A stretch of 64,000 nt of DNA from Sophora flavescens. Lineage: Eukaryota > Streptophyta > Magnoliopsida > Fabales > Fabaceae. Below are positions 37,769 to 49,170 of this stretch, piece after piece. The DNA lies in contig JAUPTC010000097.1 of the NCBI GenBank assembly GCA_030762895.1, forward strand, positions 38,464-102,463, given 5' to 3'. Numbering within the stretch: position 1 is the first letter of the stretch; each line of letters begins with the position of its first letter. Below the pieces are notes generated by a model, which was not told the DNA's origin, made no database searches, and saw nothing but the letters and a program-made list of their open reading frames with translations. A program made the translations under genes and the position numbers.

Positions 37769-38335
37769 TTTTCACAACAAATTTATCGGTCGACCCAGAG
37801 CATGGCTCCGGAAAGCCGGGGTAGCCAAAACACCGAAGGCGGGAGACCGTAAACGGCCTCAAACGAGTGCCACCGCCGATCGGCGGTGCGGGGCCCTCCG
37901 GACTGCATAAATGCCAAACCCCAGCTTAAAGACCCACCGGAATATGCCGGAAAAGTTGGAAACAGTGTCAAATGAATTTTAAAAAATATGGGACCACGAC
38001 TGTCAGAATGCCGCACCCGTCCTGGTAATTATGATGCGGAGAAAATACTTCGAAATTAGGAAAAGTGACCGAGACGGTGCCGCTTGGCCAGAATCGGGTG
38101 GTGCCCATGGGTCCAACGGACCAATGGGCCTCGTTCCTTCGATTTTTTCCGACCACCCTGCCAAAATTCAGGTCATTCGGAGCACGCGAAAACAAATCTG
38201 GTAATTACCGGCTTGTCCCTGATGTCTCGGAAGCCCCATCTGGAAGCGGAGCCTGACCGGAACCCGAGGGGTAACGGAAGCTCGGCTAGTCGCTGTAAGT
38301 AAGCGTATAAAGGATTTGATCGCGCGTAGACTGAT

Positions 38336-38455
38336 AGGTGCGATCATACCAGCACTAATGCACCGGATCCCATCAGAACTCCGCAGTTAAGCGTGCTTGG
38401 GCTAGAGTAGTACTAGGATGGGTGATCTCCTGGGAAGTCCTCGTGTTGCACCTCT
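38336..38455 (+). rRNA. 5S rRNA: 5S rRNA gene copy 2
   Basis: Full length. G68T and C91T fall in the internal control region. TATAAA at 38306 (-30), T at -1, T5 terminator. Confidence 0.95.
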
Positions 38456-38564
38456 TTTTCCCAACAACTTTATCGGCCGACCCAGAGCATGGCTCCGGAA
38501 AGCCGGGGTCGCCAAAACACCGAAGGCGGGAGACCGTAAACGGCCTCAAACGAGTGCCCCCGCC

Positions 38565-39510
38565 TGATGACAACCAACTTGTGGTTGCCTTGAAATGATC
38601 TTTTTGATTGAAATTCGTTTAGTGTTGTGCCACTTTGGTTCAAGAACAAAGACCAAATCAATTTCAGATTTAAGTAACAAAACAAAAGTTGAAGAAGAAA
38701 GAAGAAAGTGGAAGAGATAGAGATGATGAAGGCGCCACAAACAATGGAAATTGTTTGATAAGCCAAGTGATGTTCGCCACAAGAATTTGGAGATTCTTGA
38801 TAAGAACTCAATCTTGGTTCAACCAAGAACTTAGGAGAAACACTTCTCACTAATTTGGATAAATTCCAACAACATCAAACTTGTTATTTCATATGAATTT
38901 TCGTTTTACATATAGTATGGCAGCCAAACTCTTGGCATCCAAAGATAAAATGAAACCTCCAGTTGAATAGCCTAATTATGATACTAATAATTCACTTAAG
39001 ACTAATTCTAATTCAGCCACCAAATGAACAAAAACGAAATTCCAACTTAAATCCCACTTGAATAGCTACCAAAAACCATCAAGGCAGCCACCAAGCCATA
39101 ACTCTCATTATTGTGGGTGTTACACTTGCTTCTCACATTAAAAGTGTAACTCCCACAATTTACAACTTTTATTCTCACCATAAAACACTCAAAATTCAAA
39201 CTTCTAACAACTAGAAACATCCAAATTCGTGTAGAATATGCTAGGGACCCCACTTGCATGATTCTTCACTTATTTATTGAAAAATAATAAACTAAAATGA
39301 CTTGGACCTTGAACCAAATCAGCCCCACTTCATGCTTCCTCCATTTGAATGAGCAAAGTTGTGCATTTGGGCTAATTTGACTTGAACTTGGGCTTATGTC
39401 CATTAAGAGAATCAACATTGGAGTTAAAGCTTCTTTGAACTATGCTCCAAATTGGGCTCACATCATCTTTGTTGAAATGTTGTAGACTTGCCCCTCCTTG
39501 GCTCATATCA
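38565..39510 (-). mobile_element. Solo LTR, subfamily A-like, in 5S spacer (target duplication CCGCC)
   Basis: On the minus strand it starts TGATATGAGCC and ends GTTGTCATCA (946 bp). CCGCC at 38560-38564 is repeated at 39511-39515, so both ends are intact and no internal region remains. This is a solo LTR from LTR-LTR recombination. It landed in the left arm of the spacer palindrome. The U3 frame reads DMSQGGAS but has lost the GPMTRAR core. The two-hairpin module lies at 38731-38805, with a second stem CAAACAAT-TTCC-ATTGTTTG. Confidence 0.92.
38731..38805 (-). other. Two-hairpin module, variant stems
   Basis: Hairpin 1 is CAAGAAT-CTCCAA-ATTCTTG. Hairpin 2 is CAAACAAT-TTCC-ATTGTTTG, an 8-bp stem different from the array version but fully paired. 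The flanks CTTATCAA and TTGTGGCG are kept. Confidence 0.8.
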
Positions 39511-39971
39511 CCGCCGATCGGAGGTGCGGGGCCCTCCGGACCGTGGAAACGCCAAACCCCAGCATAAAGACCCACCGGAAGATGCCGAAAAAGTTGGAAA
39601 CAGTGTCAAATGAATTTTAAAAAATATGGGACCACGACTGTCAGAAAGCCGCACCCGTCTTGGTAATTATGATGCGGAGAAAATACTTCAAAAATAGGAA
39701 AAGTGACCGAGACGGCGCCGTTTGGCCAGAATCGGGTGGTGCCCATGGGTCCAACGGACCAATGGGCCTCGATCCATGGATTTTTTCCTACCACCCTGCC
39801 AAAATTCAGGTCATTGGGCACGTGAAAACAAATCTGGTAATTACCGGCATGTCCCTGATGTCTCGGAAGCCCCATCCGGAAGCGGAGCCTGACCGGAACC
39901 CGAGGGGTAACGGAAGCTCGGCTCGTCGCGGTAAGTAAGCGTGTAAAGGATTTGATCACGCGTAGAATAAT

Positions 39972-40091
39972 AGGTGCGATCATACCAGCACTAATGCACC
40001 GGATCCCATCAGAACTCCGCAGTTAAGCGTGCTTGGGCGAGAGTAGTACTAGGATGGGTGATCTCCTGGGAAGTCCTTGTGTTGCACCCCT
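39972..40091 (+). rRNA. 5S rRNA: 5S rRNA gene copy 3
   Basis: Full length. C91T, C107T and T118C. The TATA position reads TGTAAA (39942), so the upstream promoter is damaged. T5 terminator. Confidence 0.95.
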
Positions 40092-40658
40092 TTTTCCCAA
40101 CAACTTTATCGGCCGACCCAGAGCTTGGCTCCGGAAAGCCGGGGTCACCAAAACACCGAAGGCGGGAGACCGTAAACGGCCTCAAACTAGTGCCTCCGCC
40201 GATCGACGGTGCGGGACCCTCCGGACCGCGGAAACGCCAAACCCCAGCATAAAGACCCACCGGAATATGCCGAAAAAGTTGGAAACAGTGTCAAATGAAT
40301 TTTAAAAAAGATGGGACCATCACTATCAGAAACCCGCACCCGTCCTGGTAATTTTGATGCGGAGAAAATACTTCGAAAATAGGAAAAGTTGCCGAGACGA
40401 TGCCGTTTGGCCAGAATCGGGTGGTGCCCATGGGTCCAACGGACCGATGGGCCTCATTCCTTGGAATTTTTCCTACCACCCTGCGAAAATTCCTGTCATT
40501 CGGAGCACGCGAAAACAAATCTGGTAATTACCGGCATGTCTCTGATGTCTCGAAAGCCCCATCCAGAAGCGGAGCCTGAACGGAACCCGAGGGGTAACGG
40601 TAGCTCGGCTCGTCGCGGTAAGTAAGCGTATAAAGTATTTGATCGCGCGTAGACTAAT

Positions 40659-40778
40659 AGGTGCGATCATACCAGCACTAATGCACCGGATCCCATCAGA
40701 ACTCCGCAGTTAAGCGTGCTTGGGCGAGAGTAGTACTAGGTTGGGTGATCTCCTGGGAAGTCCTCGTGTTGCACCTCT
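40659..40778 (+). rRNA. 5S rRNA: 5S rRNA gene copy 4
   Basis: Full length. A83T and C91T in the C-box region. TATAAA at -30. T5 terminator. Followed by the short spacer type. Confidence 0.95.
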
Positions 40779-41331
40779 TTTTGCCAACAACTTTATCGAC
40801 CGACCTAGAGCATGGCTTCGGAAAGCCGGGGTTGCCAAAACACCGAAAACGGCCTCAAACGAGTGCCACCGCCGATCGGCGGTGCGGGGCCCTCCGGACT
40901 GCATAAATTCCAAACCCCAGCTTAAAGACCCACCGGAAGATGCAGGAAAAGTTGGAAACAGTGTCAAATGAATTTTAAAAATTATGGGACCACGACTGTC
41001 AGAAAGCCGCACCCGTCCTGGTAAATATGATGCGGAGAAAATACTTCGAAAATAGGAAAAGTGGCAGACACGGCGCCGTTTCGCCAGAGTCGGGTGGTGC
41101 CCATGGGTCCAACGGACCAATGGGCCTCGTTCCATGGATTTTTTCCTACCACCCTGCCAAAATTCAGGTCATTCGGAGCACGCGAAAACAAATCTGGTAA
41201 TTACCGGCATGTCCCTGATATCTCGGAAGCCCCATCCGGAAGCGGAGCCTGACCGGAACCCAAGGGGTAACGGAAGCTCGGCTCGTCAAGGTAAGTAAGC
41301 GTATAAAGGATTTGATCGTGCGTAGACTAAC

Positions 41332-41451
41332 AGGTGCGATCATACCAGCACTAATGCACCGGATCCCATCAGAACTTTGCAGTTCAGCGTGCTTGGGCGA
41401 GAGTAGTACTAGGATGGGTGATCTCCTGGGAAGTCCTCGTGTTGCACCTCT
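41332..41451 (+). rRNA. 5S rRNA: 5S rRNA gene copy 5
   Basis: Full length. C46T, C47T, A54C (A box) and C91T. TATAAA and C at -1 present. T5 terminator. Confidence 0.95.
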
Positions 41452-42018
41452 TTTTCCCAACAACTTTATCGGCCGACCCAGAGCATGGCTCCGGAAAGCC
41501 GGGGTCGCTAAAACACCGAAGGCGGGAGACCGTAAATGGCCTCAAATGAGTGCCACCGCCGATCGGCGGTTCGGGGCCCTCCGGACTGCATAAATGCCAA
41601 ACCCCAGCTTAAAGACCCACCGGAAGATGCCGGAAAAGTTGGAAACAGTGTCAAATGAATTTTAAAAATTATGAGACCACGACTGTCAGAAAGCCGCACC
41701 CGTCCTGGTAAATATGATGCGGAGAAAATACGTCGAAAATAGGAAAAGTGGCAAACACGGCGCCGTTTGGCCAGAGTCGGGTGGTGCCCATGGGTCCAAC
41801 GGACCAATAAGCCTCGTTCCTTGGATTTTTTCCTACCACCCTGCCAAAATTCAGGTCATTCGGAGCACGCGAAAACAAATCTGGTAATTACCGGCATGTC
41901 CCTGATATCTCGGAAGCCCCATCCGGAAGCGGAGCCTGACCGGAACCCAAGGGGTAACGGAAGCTCGGTTCATCGCGGTAAGTAAGCGTATAAAGGATTT
42001 GATCGCGTGTAGACTAAC

Positions 42019-42138
42019 AGGTGCGATCATACCAGCACTAATGCACCGGATCCCATCAGAACTCCGCTGTTAAGCGTGCTTGGGCTAGAGTATTACTAGG
42101 ATGGGTGACCTCCTGGGAAGTCCTCGTGTTGCACCTCT
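42019..42138 (+). rRNA. 5S rRNA: 5S rRNA gene copy 6
   Basis: Full length. A50T, G68T and G75T hit the A box and intermediate element. TATAAA present. Terminator only T4. Confidence 0.95.
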
Positions 42139-42656
42139 TTTCCCAACAACTTTATCGGCCGACCCAGAGCATGGCTCCGGAAAGCCGAGATCGCCAAAAC
42201 ACCGAAAACGGCCTCAAACGAGTGCCACCGCCGATCGGCGGTGCGCGGCCCTCCGGACTGCATAAAGACCCACCGGAAGATGCCTGAAAAGTTGGAAACA
42301 GTGTCAAATGAATTTTAAAAAATATGGGACCCACGGTGTCCGAAAGCCTAACCCGTCCCGGTAAATATGATGAGGAGAAAATACTTCGAAAATAGGAAAA
42401 GTGGCCGAGATAGAGCCGTTTGGGCAGAATCGGGTGGTGCCCATGGGTCTAACGGACCCATGGGACTCGTTCTGGATTTTTTCCGACCACCCTGCCAAAA
42501 TTCAGTTCATTTGAGCACGCCAAAACAAATATCCGGCATGTCGTTGATGTCTCGAAAGCCCCATCCGGAAGCGAGCTGACCGGAACCCGAGGGGTAAGCA
42601 GGCTCGGCACATCGCGGTAAGTAGCGTATAAAGTATTTGATCGAGCGTAGACTAAC

Positions 42657-42776
42657 ATGTGCGATCATACCAGCACTAATGCACCGGATCCCATCAGAAC
42701 TCCGCAGTTAAGCGTGCTTGGGCGAGAGTAGTACTAGGATAGGTGACCTCCTGGGAAGTCCTCGTGTTGCACCTCT
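42657..42776 (+). rRNA. 5S rRNA: 5S rRNA gene copy 7
   Basis: Full length. G2T and G85A. TATAAA present. Its spacer carries rare variants (AGAGAATGACTCC, CAGCGAAGACGGG) shared with copy 56205. Confidence 0.95.
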
Positions 42777-43338
42777 TTTTCCCAACAACTTTATCGGCCG
42801 ACCCAGAGAATGACTCCGGAAAGCCGGGGTCTCCAAAACAGCGAAGACGGGAGACCGTAAACGACCTCAAACGAGTGCCCGATCGGCGGTGCGGGGCCCT
42901 CCGGACTGCGGAAATGCCAAACCCCAGCATAAAGACCCACCGGAAGATGCCGGAAAAGTTGGAAACAGTGTCAAATGAATTTTAAAAAATATGGGACCAC
43001 GACTGTCAGAAAGCCGCACCCGTCCTGGTAATTATGATGCGGAGAAAATACTTCGAAAATAGGAAAAGTGGCAGACACGGCGCCGTTTGGCCATAATCGG
43101 GTGGGCCCCATGGGTCCAACGGACCAATGGGCCTCGTTCCTTGGATTGTTTTCTACCGCCCTGCCAGAATTCAGGTCATTCGGAGCACGCGAAAACAAAT
43201 CTGGTAATTACCGGCATGTCCCTGATATCTCAGAAGCCCCATCCGGAAGCGGAGCCTGACCGGAACCCAAGGGGTAACGGAAGCTAGGCACGTCGCGGTA
43301 AGTAAGCGTATAAAGGATTTGATCGCGCGTAGACTAAC

Positions 43339-43458
43339 AAGTGCGATCATACCAGCACTAATGCACCGGATCCCATCAGAACTCCGCAGTTAAGGGTGCT
43401 TGGGCGAGAGTAGTACTAGGATGGGTGACCTCCTGGGAAGTCCTCGTGTTGCACCTCT
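43339..43458 (+). rRNA. 5S rRNA: 5S rRNA gene copy 8
   Basis: Full length. G2A and C57G (A box). TATAAA present. T4 terminator. Confidence 0.95.
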
Positions 43459-43963
43459 TTTCCCAACAACTTTATCGGCCGACCCAGAGCATGGCTCCGG
43501 AAAGCCGGGGTCGCCAAAACACCGAAAATGGCCCCAAACGAGTGCCATCGCCGATCCGTGGTGCGCGGCCCTCCGGACTGCATAAATGCCAAACCCCAGC
43601 ATAAAGACCCACCGGAAGATGCCTGAAAAGTTGGAAATAGTGTCAAATGAATTTTAAAAAATATGGGACCACGACTGTCAGAAAGCCGCACCCGTCCTAG
43701 TAATTATGATTCGGAGAAAATACTTCGAAAATAGGAAAAGTGGCCGAGACGGTGCCGCTCGTTCCTTGGATTTTTTCCGACCACCTTGCCAAAATTCAGG
43801 TAATTCGGAGCACGCAAAAACAAATCTGGTAATTACCGGCATGTCCCTGATGTCTCGGAAGCCCCATCCGGAAGCGGAGCCTGACCGGAACCCGAGGGGT
43901 AACGGAAGCTCGGCACATCGCGGTAAGTAAGCGTATAAAGGATTTGATCGCGCGTAGACTAAC

Positions 43964-44040
43964 AGGTGCGATCATACCAGTACTAATGCACCGGATCCCA
44001 TCAGAACTCCGCAGTTAAGCGTGCTTGGGCGAGAGTAGTA
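43964..44040 (+). pseudogene. 5S rRNA: 5S rRNA gene, 5' part (nt 1-77), cut by insertion
   Basis: Starts as a normal 5S with a TATA box upstream and one change (C18T), then stops after GAGAGTAGTA. The 3' part (nt 86-120) lies at 45357-45391. Bases 78-85 are missing. Confidence 0.92.
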
Positions 44041-44369
44041 ATTTCCACTATCGCCTCTATCCACTCAATTTGTTCTCTTTTAGGTCTTAGAGGAGTCAAA
44101 CACCAATCCAAACAAAATATCCAAAATCAAGTAACAAAATCACAAAACTTATCAAAACAAAGGAAATCAAAGGAAAGGCTAGAAAAAGAAAGCTTTAAGA
44201 ATAATGAAACAAGGAAGAAGGGAATTTTTTTTTTAAGAACACAAGTTGCCCAAATATGATTTTCTCGTCTCCTTTTCTTGAAATTCTAGGCACTGTTTTC
44301 CTCTTTATTTTCAATTTTGTTTTAATTCATACAACACACTAGAGAAGAGCTTCCAAAGAGACCCATAAA

Positions 44370-44441
<72 letters not shown>

Positions 44442-45356
44442 TTTAATGTTTTGGGTAGAAAGGTGGAAAGGTAAAGAACAAGGAAGAAATGAAGAACACA
44501 AATACAAAAATTCAACCAAACCTGAGCTTTGAATGACAACCAAATGGATAGGTTGCCTTTTGATGATCTTAGGTTGAATTAATCCATGTATATTAACCAA
44601 GTCCGAATTGTGTTTTAATTTTTAGAAGAAGAAAACAACAAATGGAAGAAGAGAAGGAATGGAATGGCGCCACAAATCCAAGGGGATTTGATAAGCCAAG
44701 TGAAGTTCGCCACAAGAATCTTGGATTCTTGATAAAAACAAGGATGGCTCAACCAAGAACCAAAGAGAACAAAATTCTCACAAAATGGATTTCAATCCAA
44801 ATTCAACATCCAAGTTAATTTTTTATTCATGTTCTAGATGCACACATATAGGAAAATGGGGTGCATAGAATATGCTTACAAAATTGTCAACTTAATGTGA
44901 CTAATTCCCCATAAAACAATAATTAATCCACTAAGTGACTAATTAAAACAACTAATGAAAACTAAGTGGATAATAAAAGTGGTTCATGACTAAAAAGGAG
45001 TTTCCTAGGCATGCAAGTCAAAGGTTGCCCTCCCAATTAACATGTGCACCATCCACACAAGCATAATTAACATGTGCACCGTCCAAAATTTATTACACTT
45101 TTATTGAATTAAAATAAACTAGAAAATACTACTTTAGAGAAGTGGGCTTCCAAGCCATCATGGGTCTTCAAGTTGGATGAGAAAAGTGACCAATTTGGGC
45201 TCCACTCCATCAAGACTTGAATTTGGGGTTGCTTCAATTAAAGTTGTCACCATTTGATTTAGGACTTCTTGGGCTTTCTTGATCCTAGCTCTTGCCATAG
45301 GTCCACCAAGTCCTTGTAATGCTCCTTGATCCATGCTCCTTATTAGGCTCATATCA
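44041..45356 (-). mobile_element. Truncated minus-strand LTR element splitting a 5S gene
   Basis: On the minus strand it has a 5' LTR (45356 to about 44533) starting TGATATGAGCC, then leader sequence. The leader matches the 2.49-kb array leader (CTCAATTTGTTCTC is the reverse of that at 59660-59675). The LTR-PBS junction is deleted (CTTTGAATGACAACC in place of CTTTGATACCACTTGATGACAACC-like). The rest of the internal region and the 3' LTR are absent. The U3 frame 45158-45356 encodes GLGGPMARARIKKAQEVL and QLEDP. The hairpin module is at 44666-44736. Confidence 0.88.
44374..44438. repeat. (TA)n microsatellite
   Basis: About 32 uninterrupted TA units in the retroelement leader. The homologous leader at 59334 has only a short ATATATAT run, so the expansion is private to this copy. 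Confidence 0.95.
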
Positions 45357-45391
45357 GGTGACCTCCTAGGAAGCCCTCGTGTTGCACCTCT
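45357..45391 (+). pseudogene. 5S rRNA: 5S rRNA gene, 3' part (nt 86-120)
   Basis: GGTGACCTCCTAGGAAGCCC to the T-run. It is the downstream remainder of the gene broken at 44040 and carries private changes (CTAGGAAGCC). Confidence 0.88.
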
Positions 45392-45958
45392 TTTTCCCAA
45401 CAAATTTATCGGCCGACCCAGAGCATGCCTCCGGAAAGCCGGGGTCGCCAAAACACCGAAGGTGGGAGATCGTAAACGGCCTCAAACGAGTGCCCCCGTC
45501 AATCGGCGGTGCGGGGCGCTCCGGACCGCGGAAACGCCAAACCCCAGCATAAAGACCCACCGAAAGATGCCGGAAAAGTTGGAAATAGTGTCAAATGAAT
45601 TTTAAAAAATATGGGACCACGACTGTCAGAAAGCCGCACCCGTCCTGGTAATTATGATGCGGAGAAAATACTTCGAAAATAGGAGAAGTGGCCGAGACGG
45701 CGCCGTTTGGCCAGAATCAGGTGGTGCATATGGGTCCAACGGACCAATGGGCCTCGTTCCTTGGATTTTTTCCGACCACCCTGCCAAAATTCAGGTCATT
45801 CGGAGCACGCGAAAACAAATATGGCAATTACCGGCATGTCCCTGATGTCTCAGAAGCCCCATCCGGAAGCGGAGCCTGACCGGAACCCGAGGGGTAACGG
45901 AAGCTCGGCTCGTCGCGGTAAGTAAGCGTATAAAGGATTTTATCGCGCGTAGACTAAC

Positions 45959-46078
45959 AAGAGCGATCATACCAGCACTAATGCACCGGATCCCATCTGA
46001 ACTCCGCAGTTAAGCGTGCTTGGGCGAGAGTAGTACTAGGATGGGTGATCTCTTGGGAAGTCCTCGTGTTGCACCTCT
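45959..46078 (+). rRNA. 5S rRNA: 5S rRNA gene copy
   Basis: Full length. G2A, T4A, A40T, C91T and C95T. TATAAA at -30. T5 terminator. Confidence 0.93.
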
Positions 46079-46645
46079 TTTTCCCAACAACTTTATCGAC
46101 CGACCGAGAGCATGGCCCCGGAAAGCCGGGGACGCCAAAACACCCAAGGCGGGAGACCGTAAACGGCCTCAAACGAGTGCCCCCACCGATCGGAGGTGCC
46201 GGGCCCTCCGGACAGCGAATACGCCAAACCCCAGCATAAAGACCCACCGGAAGATGCCGGAAAAGTTGGAAACAGTGTCAAATGAATTTTAAAAAATATG
46301 GGACCACGACTGTCAGAAAGCCGCACCCGTCCTGGTAATTATGATGCGGAGAAAATACTTCAAAAATAGGAAAAGTGGCCGAGACGGTGCCATTTGGCCG
46401 GAATCGGGTGGTGCCCATGGGTCCAACGGACCGATGGACCCCGTTCCTTGGATTTTTTCCTACCACCCTGCCAAAATTCTGGTCATTCGGAGCACGCGAA
46501 AACAAATCTGGTAATTACCGGCATGTCCCTGATGTCTCGGAAGCCCCATCCGGAAGCGGAGCCTGACCGGAACCCGAGGGGTAACGGAAGCTCGGCACAT
46601 CGTGGTAAGTAAGCGTATAAAGGATTTGATCACGCGTAGACTAAC

Positions 46646-46765
46646 AGGTGCGATCATACCATCACTAATGCACCGGATCCCATCATAACTCCGCAGTTAA
46701 GCGTGCTTGGGCGAGAGTAGTACTAGGATAGGTGACCTCCTGGGAAGTCCTCGTGTTGCACCTCT
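46646..46765 (+). rRNA. 5S rRNA: 5S rRNA gene copy
   Basis: Full length. G17T, G41T and G85A. TATAAA at -30. T5 terminator. A retroelement begins 75 bp downstream. Confidence 0.93.
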
Positions 46766-46840
46766 TTTTCCCAACAACTTTATCGGCCGACCAAGAGCAT
46801 GGCTCCGGAAAGCCGGGGTCGCCAAAACACCGAAGGCGGG

Positions 46841-47081
46841 TGATATGAGCCATGGGGGGGCAAGTCCAATTTCCAATAAGAATTATATAAGCCCAATGAA
46901 GACCATGGATCAAGAATCAAATCAAGGACTTGGTGGGCCCATGACAAAAGTTAGACACAAGAAAGCCCAACAAGCTCTTAATTACATGGGGGCTATTTTG
47001 ATAGAAGCAAGCCCAAGAATGAGACCAAATGGAATGGAGCCCCAATTGATGACCTATCTCATTCAACTAGAAGACCCATGA
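46841..47081 (+). pseudogene. U3-encoded polyprotein tail
   Basis: The frame from the LTR start reads DMSHGGAS, then DQESNQGLGGPMTKVRHKKA, then LIEASPRMR and YLIQLEDP to TGA at 47079. Related LTRs encode the same tail. It resembles the C-terminal GPxTRARAKK tail that plant Ty3/gypsy polyproteins have after their PPT-encoded RTNxFxEGG. On its own it would not be translated. Confidence 0.6.
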
Positions 47082-47620
47082 TCATTTTCAAATGGGGCGT
47101 GCTCTAGTTATGAGTCCACTTAGTTGTTTTATTTTAATTCAATAAGTGTAATGGGTTATGTGTGTGTGTCCAAATTGGCTAAGTGTTGCAAATGGGTCAA
47201 GCCCACTTAAGTCCATGTTGTACACGAATTTGGGAGCTTAGTAGGAGGAATCTTTGGTTTGCATGCCAATAGTAACTCCTATAAGTTATTAGTTTGTTTA
47301 TTGTTTTGTTAATTATGTGGGAGTTACACTTTTTAATATGAGAAGTAAAGTGTGGCAGCCACATAATGATGGTTATGAGAGAATAATAAACTCACCATTA
47401 GAGGCTGAGTTAAGGAGGGAATTAGTGAGTCATTTAGTGACATGATTAGGCTAATTATTGTGGGGGTTATGATCTCTTTTGGAAGCCAAAAAGTTGGCAG
47501 CCTAATACTCTATTTGTACACTCCATTTTCATGTTGAATGATAACTTTGATGTTGAATTTGGATTAAATCCATTTGTGAGGGAATTGTCTCTCTTTGGTT
47601 CTTGGTTGAGCCATCTTGTT

Positions 47621-47689
47621 CTTATCAAGAATCCACGATTCTTGTGGCGAACCTCACTTGGCTTATCAAACTCTCTAGTTTGTGGCGCC
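47621..47689 (+). other. Two-hairpin module, variant stems
   Basis: Hairpin 1 is CAAGAATC-CAC-GATTCTTG. Hairpin 2 is CAAACT-CTCT-AGTTTG. Compared with the array, the stem sequence of hairpin 2 has changed on both arms. Confidence 0.8.
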
Positions 47690-47802
47690 ATCACCATCTC
47701 TATTCTCCATCCATTTGTTTCTTTTCTTCCCTTTATTTTAATCTCAAAAATTGTTCCGCAAATTAATTGTTAAAATTCAACCAAAAAGATCATCAAAGGC
47801 AA

Positions 47803-49137
47803 TGATAAGCCTCTGGCTCATCTAGTTTTATGACTAGTATGACCGTGGTTTTGTGCCAATTATATCTCGTTTTCACCCAAATTAGGCTTGATTGTCCTCA
47901 AGCAAGGTTTTGAGTCCCTTAAGTAGATTTAGGGTTATTTAGCCAGTTTTCGAGTCAAATAAAGCACTTATGGCTTTTTCATGTTTTCAGGTTGACTTAG
48001 AGTCCAAGGAATGAGGGAAACAATGGAAATTGCAATCCTGGAAGCACTCGCCCCGCGAGAGGTTACTCGCCTCGCGAGATTGAAGACCAGCATGTGCCAG
48101 AAAAGTCATGTTCTCTGCCTCGCCCCGCGAACTATAGCTCGCCTCGCGAGCCTGAAGTCAGCAAGCATCACGGGCATCCCGTGACACCCATCACGGGCGT
48201 GAAGAGAAACCCCTGGAAGACAGAGACCATCACGGCCTGGCCGTGATGAAGGTCACGGCCATGACAGATAAGCACCCGAAGACAGAGACCATCACGGCCT
48301 GGCCGTGATAGGCATCACGGCTGTGACAACCCAGGTTTTGAGGACTCGCCTCGCGAGAAATCCACTCGCCTCGCGAGATTACAAATCCAAACTGGCGCCA
48401 TTTTAATATTCGCCTCGCGAGAATGCGCAGTTTCTGAAAGTTATAAATAGCTGTTTAGGGCAGAACAGAAGGATCTTTTGCTAATCCTTGTTTTCGAATT
48501 TCTCTGGTTGTATTGCGTTTTTGATGGAGAACTAGTCTCCTTGATCAATCTGCTGAATGTCGGTTGCACTTGACGCTTGAGGTTATGTAATTCCTGATTT
48601 AATTGCTACTCTCTTTCAATATCTATTCTATATTCTCTGTTTGCTTAATTCAGTTTGTATCGAATGGGTATTGATTTGTTTCGATGATTGTGTGTTCCTA
48701 AACTTAATCGCGTTTGCTTAATTCGCGTGCGTTCAATTCGTGTTTGCTTAATTCACGAAGGGCTTAATCCGTTTGCTTAATTCGGAATTAGGAACATATG
48801 TCTCGTAGCGTCGGTTTCGCTTGTAAATTGATGCTACAATCGAAAAGGGATTAGACTCCGCTTAGGGCATGGAATTACATGAACCGATGATAGTGGGAAA
48901 CGAAACAGCAGATTGATCGTCTTAGTCTTATTTGATAATCACGTAATTTGCTCTGTTTTTATACTCTATTTTCATTCTGTTTTCCAATCAATTTCAAACC
49001 AAACACCCCCCCAAGAAAACTGATTTTCTGCAATAATAGCACTACAAGAGTCCTTGTGATACGATACCCGAGTTGTCGCACACTAACTACATTTTTACTA
49101 ACCGCTCATCTTTTGACGCGTGCGCGACAGCGCGTCA
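47803..49137 (+). mobile_element. Nested solo LTR of an unrelated family (target duplication GGCAA)
   Basis: 1,335 bp with TG...CA ends (TGATAAGCCTC...GCGCGTCA). GGCAA at 47798-47802 is repeated at 49138-49142. No PBS or internal region remains. It lacks the two-hairpin module of the other LTRs. Two notable regions: a GC-rich palindrome cluster at 48046-48426, and imperfect repeats of GTTTGCTTAATTC at about 48637-48790. Family uncertain; the length suggests a large Ty3/gypsy element. Confidence 0.88.
48046..48426. repeat. Cluster of GC-rich palindromes in solo LTR
   Basis: CTCGCGAG occurs five times and CCCCGCGA twice, flanking a set of ATCACGG hairpins. Two are perfect 9-bp stems with a 1-nt spacer (ATCACGGCC-T-GGCCGTGAT at 48229-48247 and 48291-48309). 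The surrounding LTR is AT-rich. Confidence 0.85.
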
Positions 49138-49170
49138 GGCAACCTCACCATTTGGTTGTCATCTATCATT

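Larger units (their letters stand above)
37638..44040 (+). repeat. 5S rDNA block 1 (tandem 5S units, one solo LTR inside)
   Basis: Eight full 5S genes and the 5' part of a ninth, all plus strand, spaced 625-687 bp apart except where the solo LTR lies. Each spacer starts with a T-run and a TTATCGGCCGACC block. It holds the palindrome CCGCCGATCGGCGG followed by TGCGGGGCCCTCCGG, then an AATTTTAAAAAATATGG stretch and a CCCATGGG region. It ends GTAAGTAAGCGTATAAAGG before the gene. No coding capacity is evident; frames here read through the 5S and spacer. Confidence 0.95.
45357..46840 (+). repeat. 5S rDNA block 2
   Basis: 5S spacer after the split gene, two full genes (45959, 46646) and the first part of the next spacer up to CGAAGGCGGG, where the element at 46841 enters. 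The spacer structure is the same as in block 1. Confidence 0.92.
46841..49168 (+). mobile_element. 5' LTR (subfamily A), split by nested solo LTR
   Basis: LTR parts are 46841-47802 and 49138-49168. It starts TGATATGAGCCATGG and ends GTTGTCATCTATCA. The hairpin module is at 47621-47689, with second stem CAAACT-CTCT-AGTTTG. Confidence 0.85.

Noticed and set aside
37710..43930. Frames of 60-140 aa in the 5S units (for example MGESSTRMGDLLGSP)
   Set aside because: They translate the 5S gene and its spacer. They recur with the units on both strands and have no conserved coding signature.
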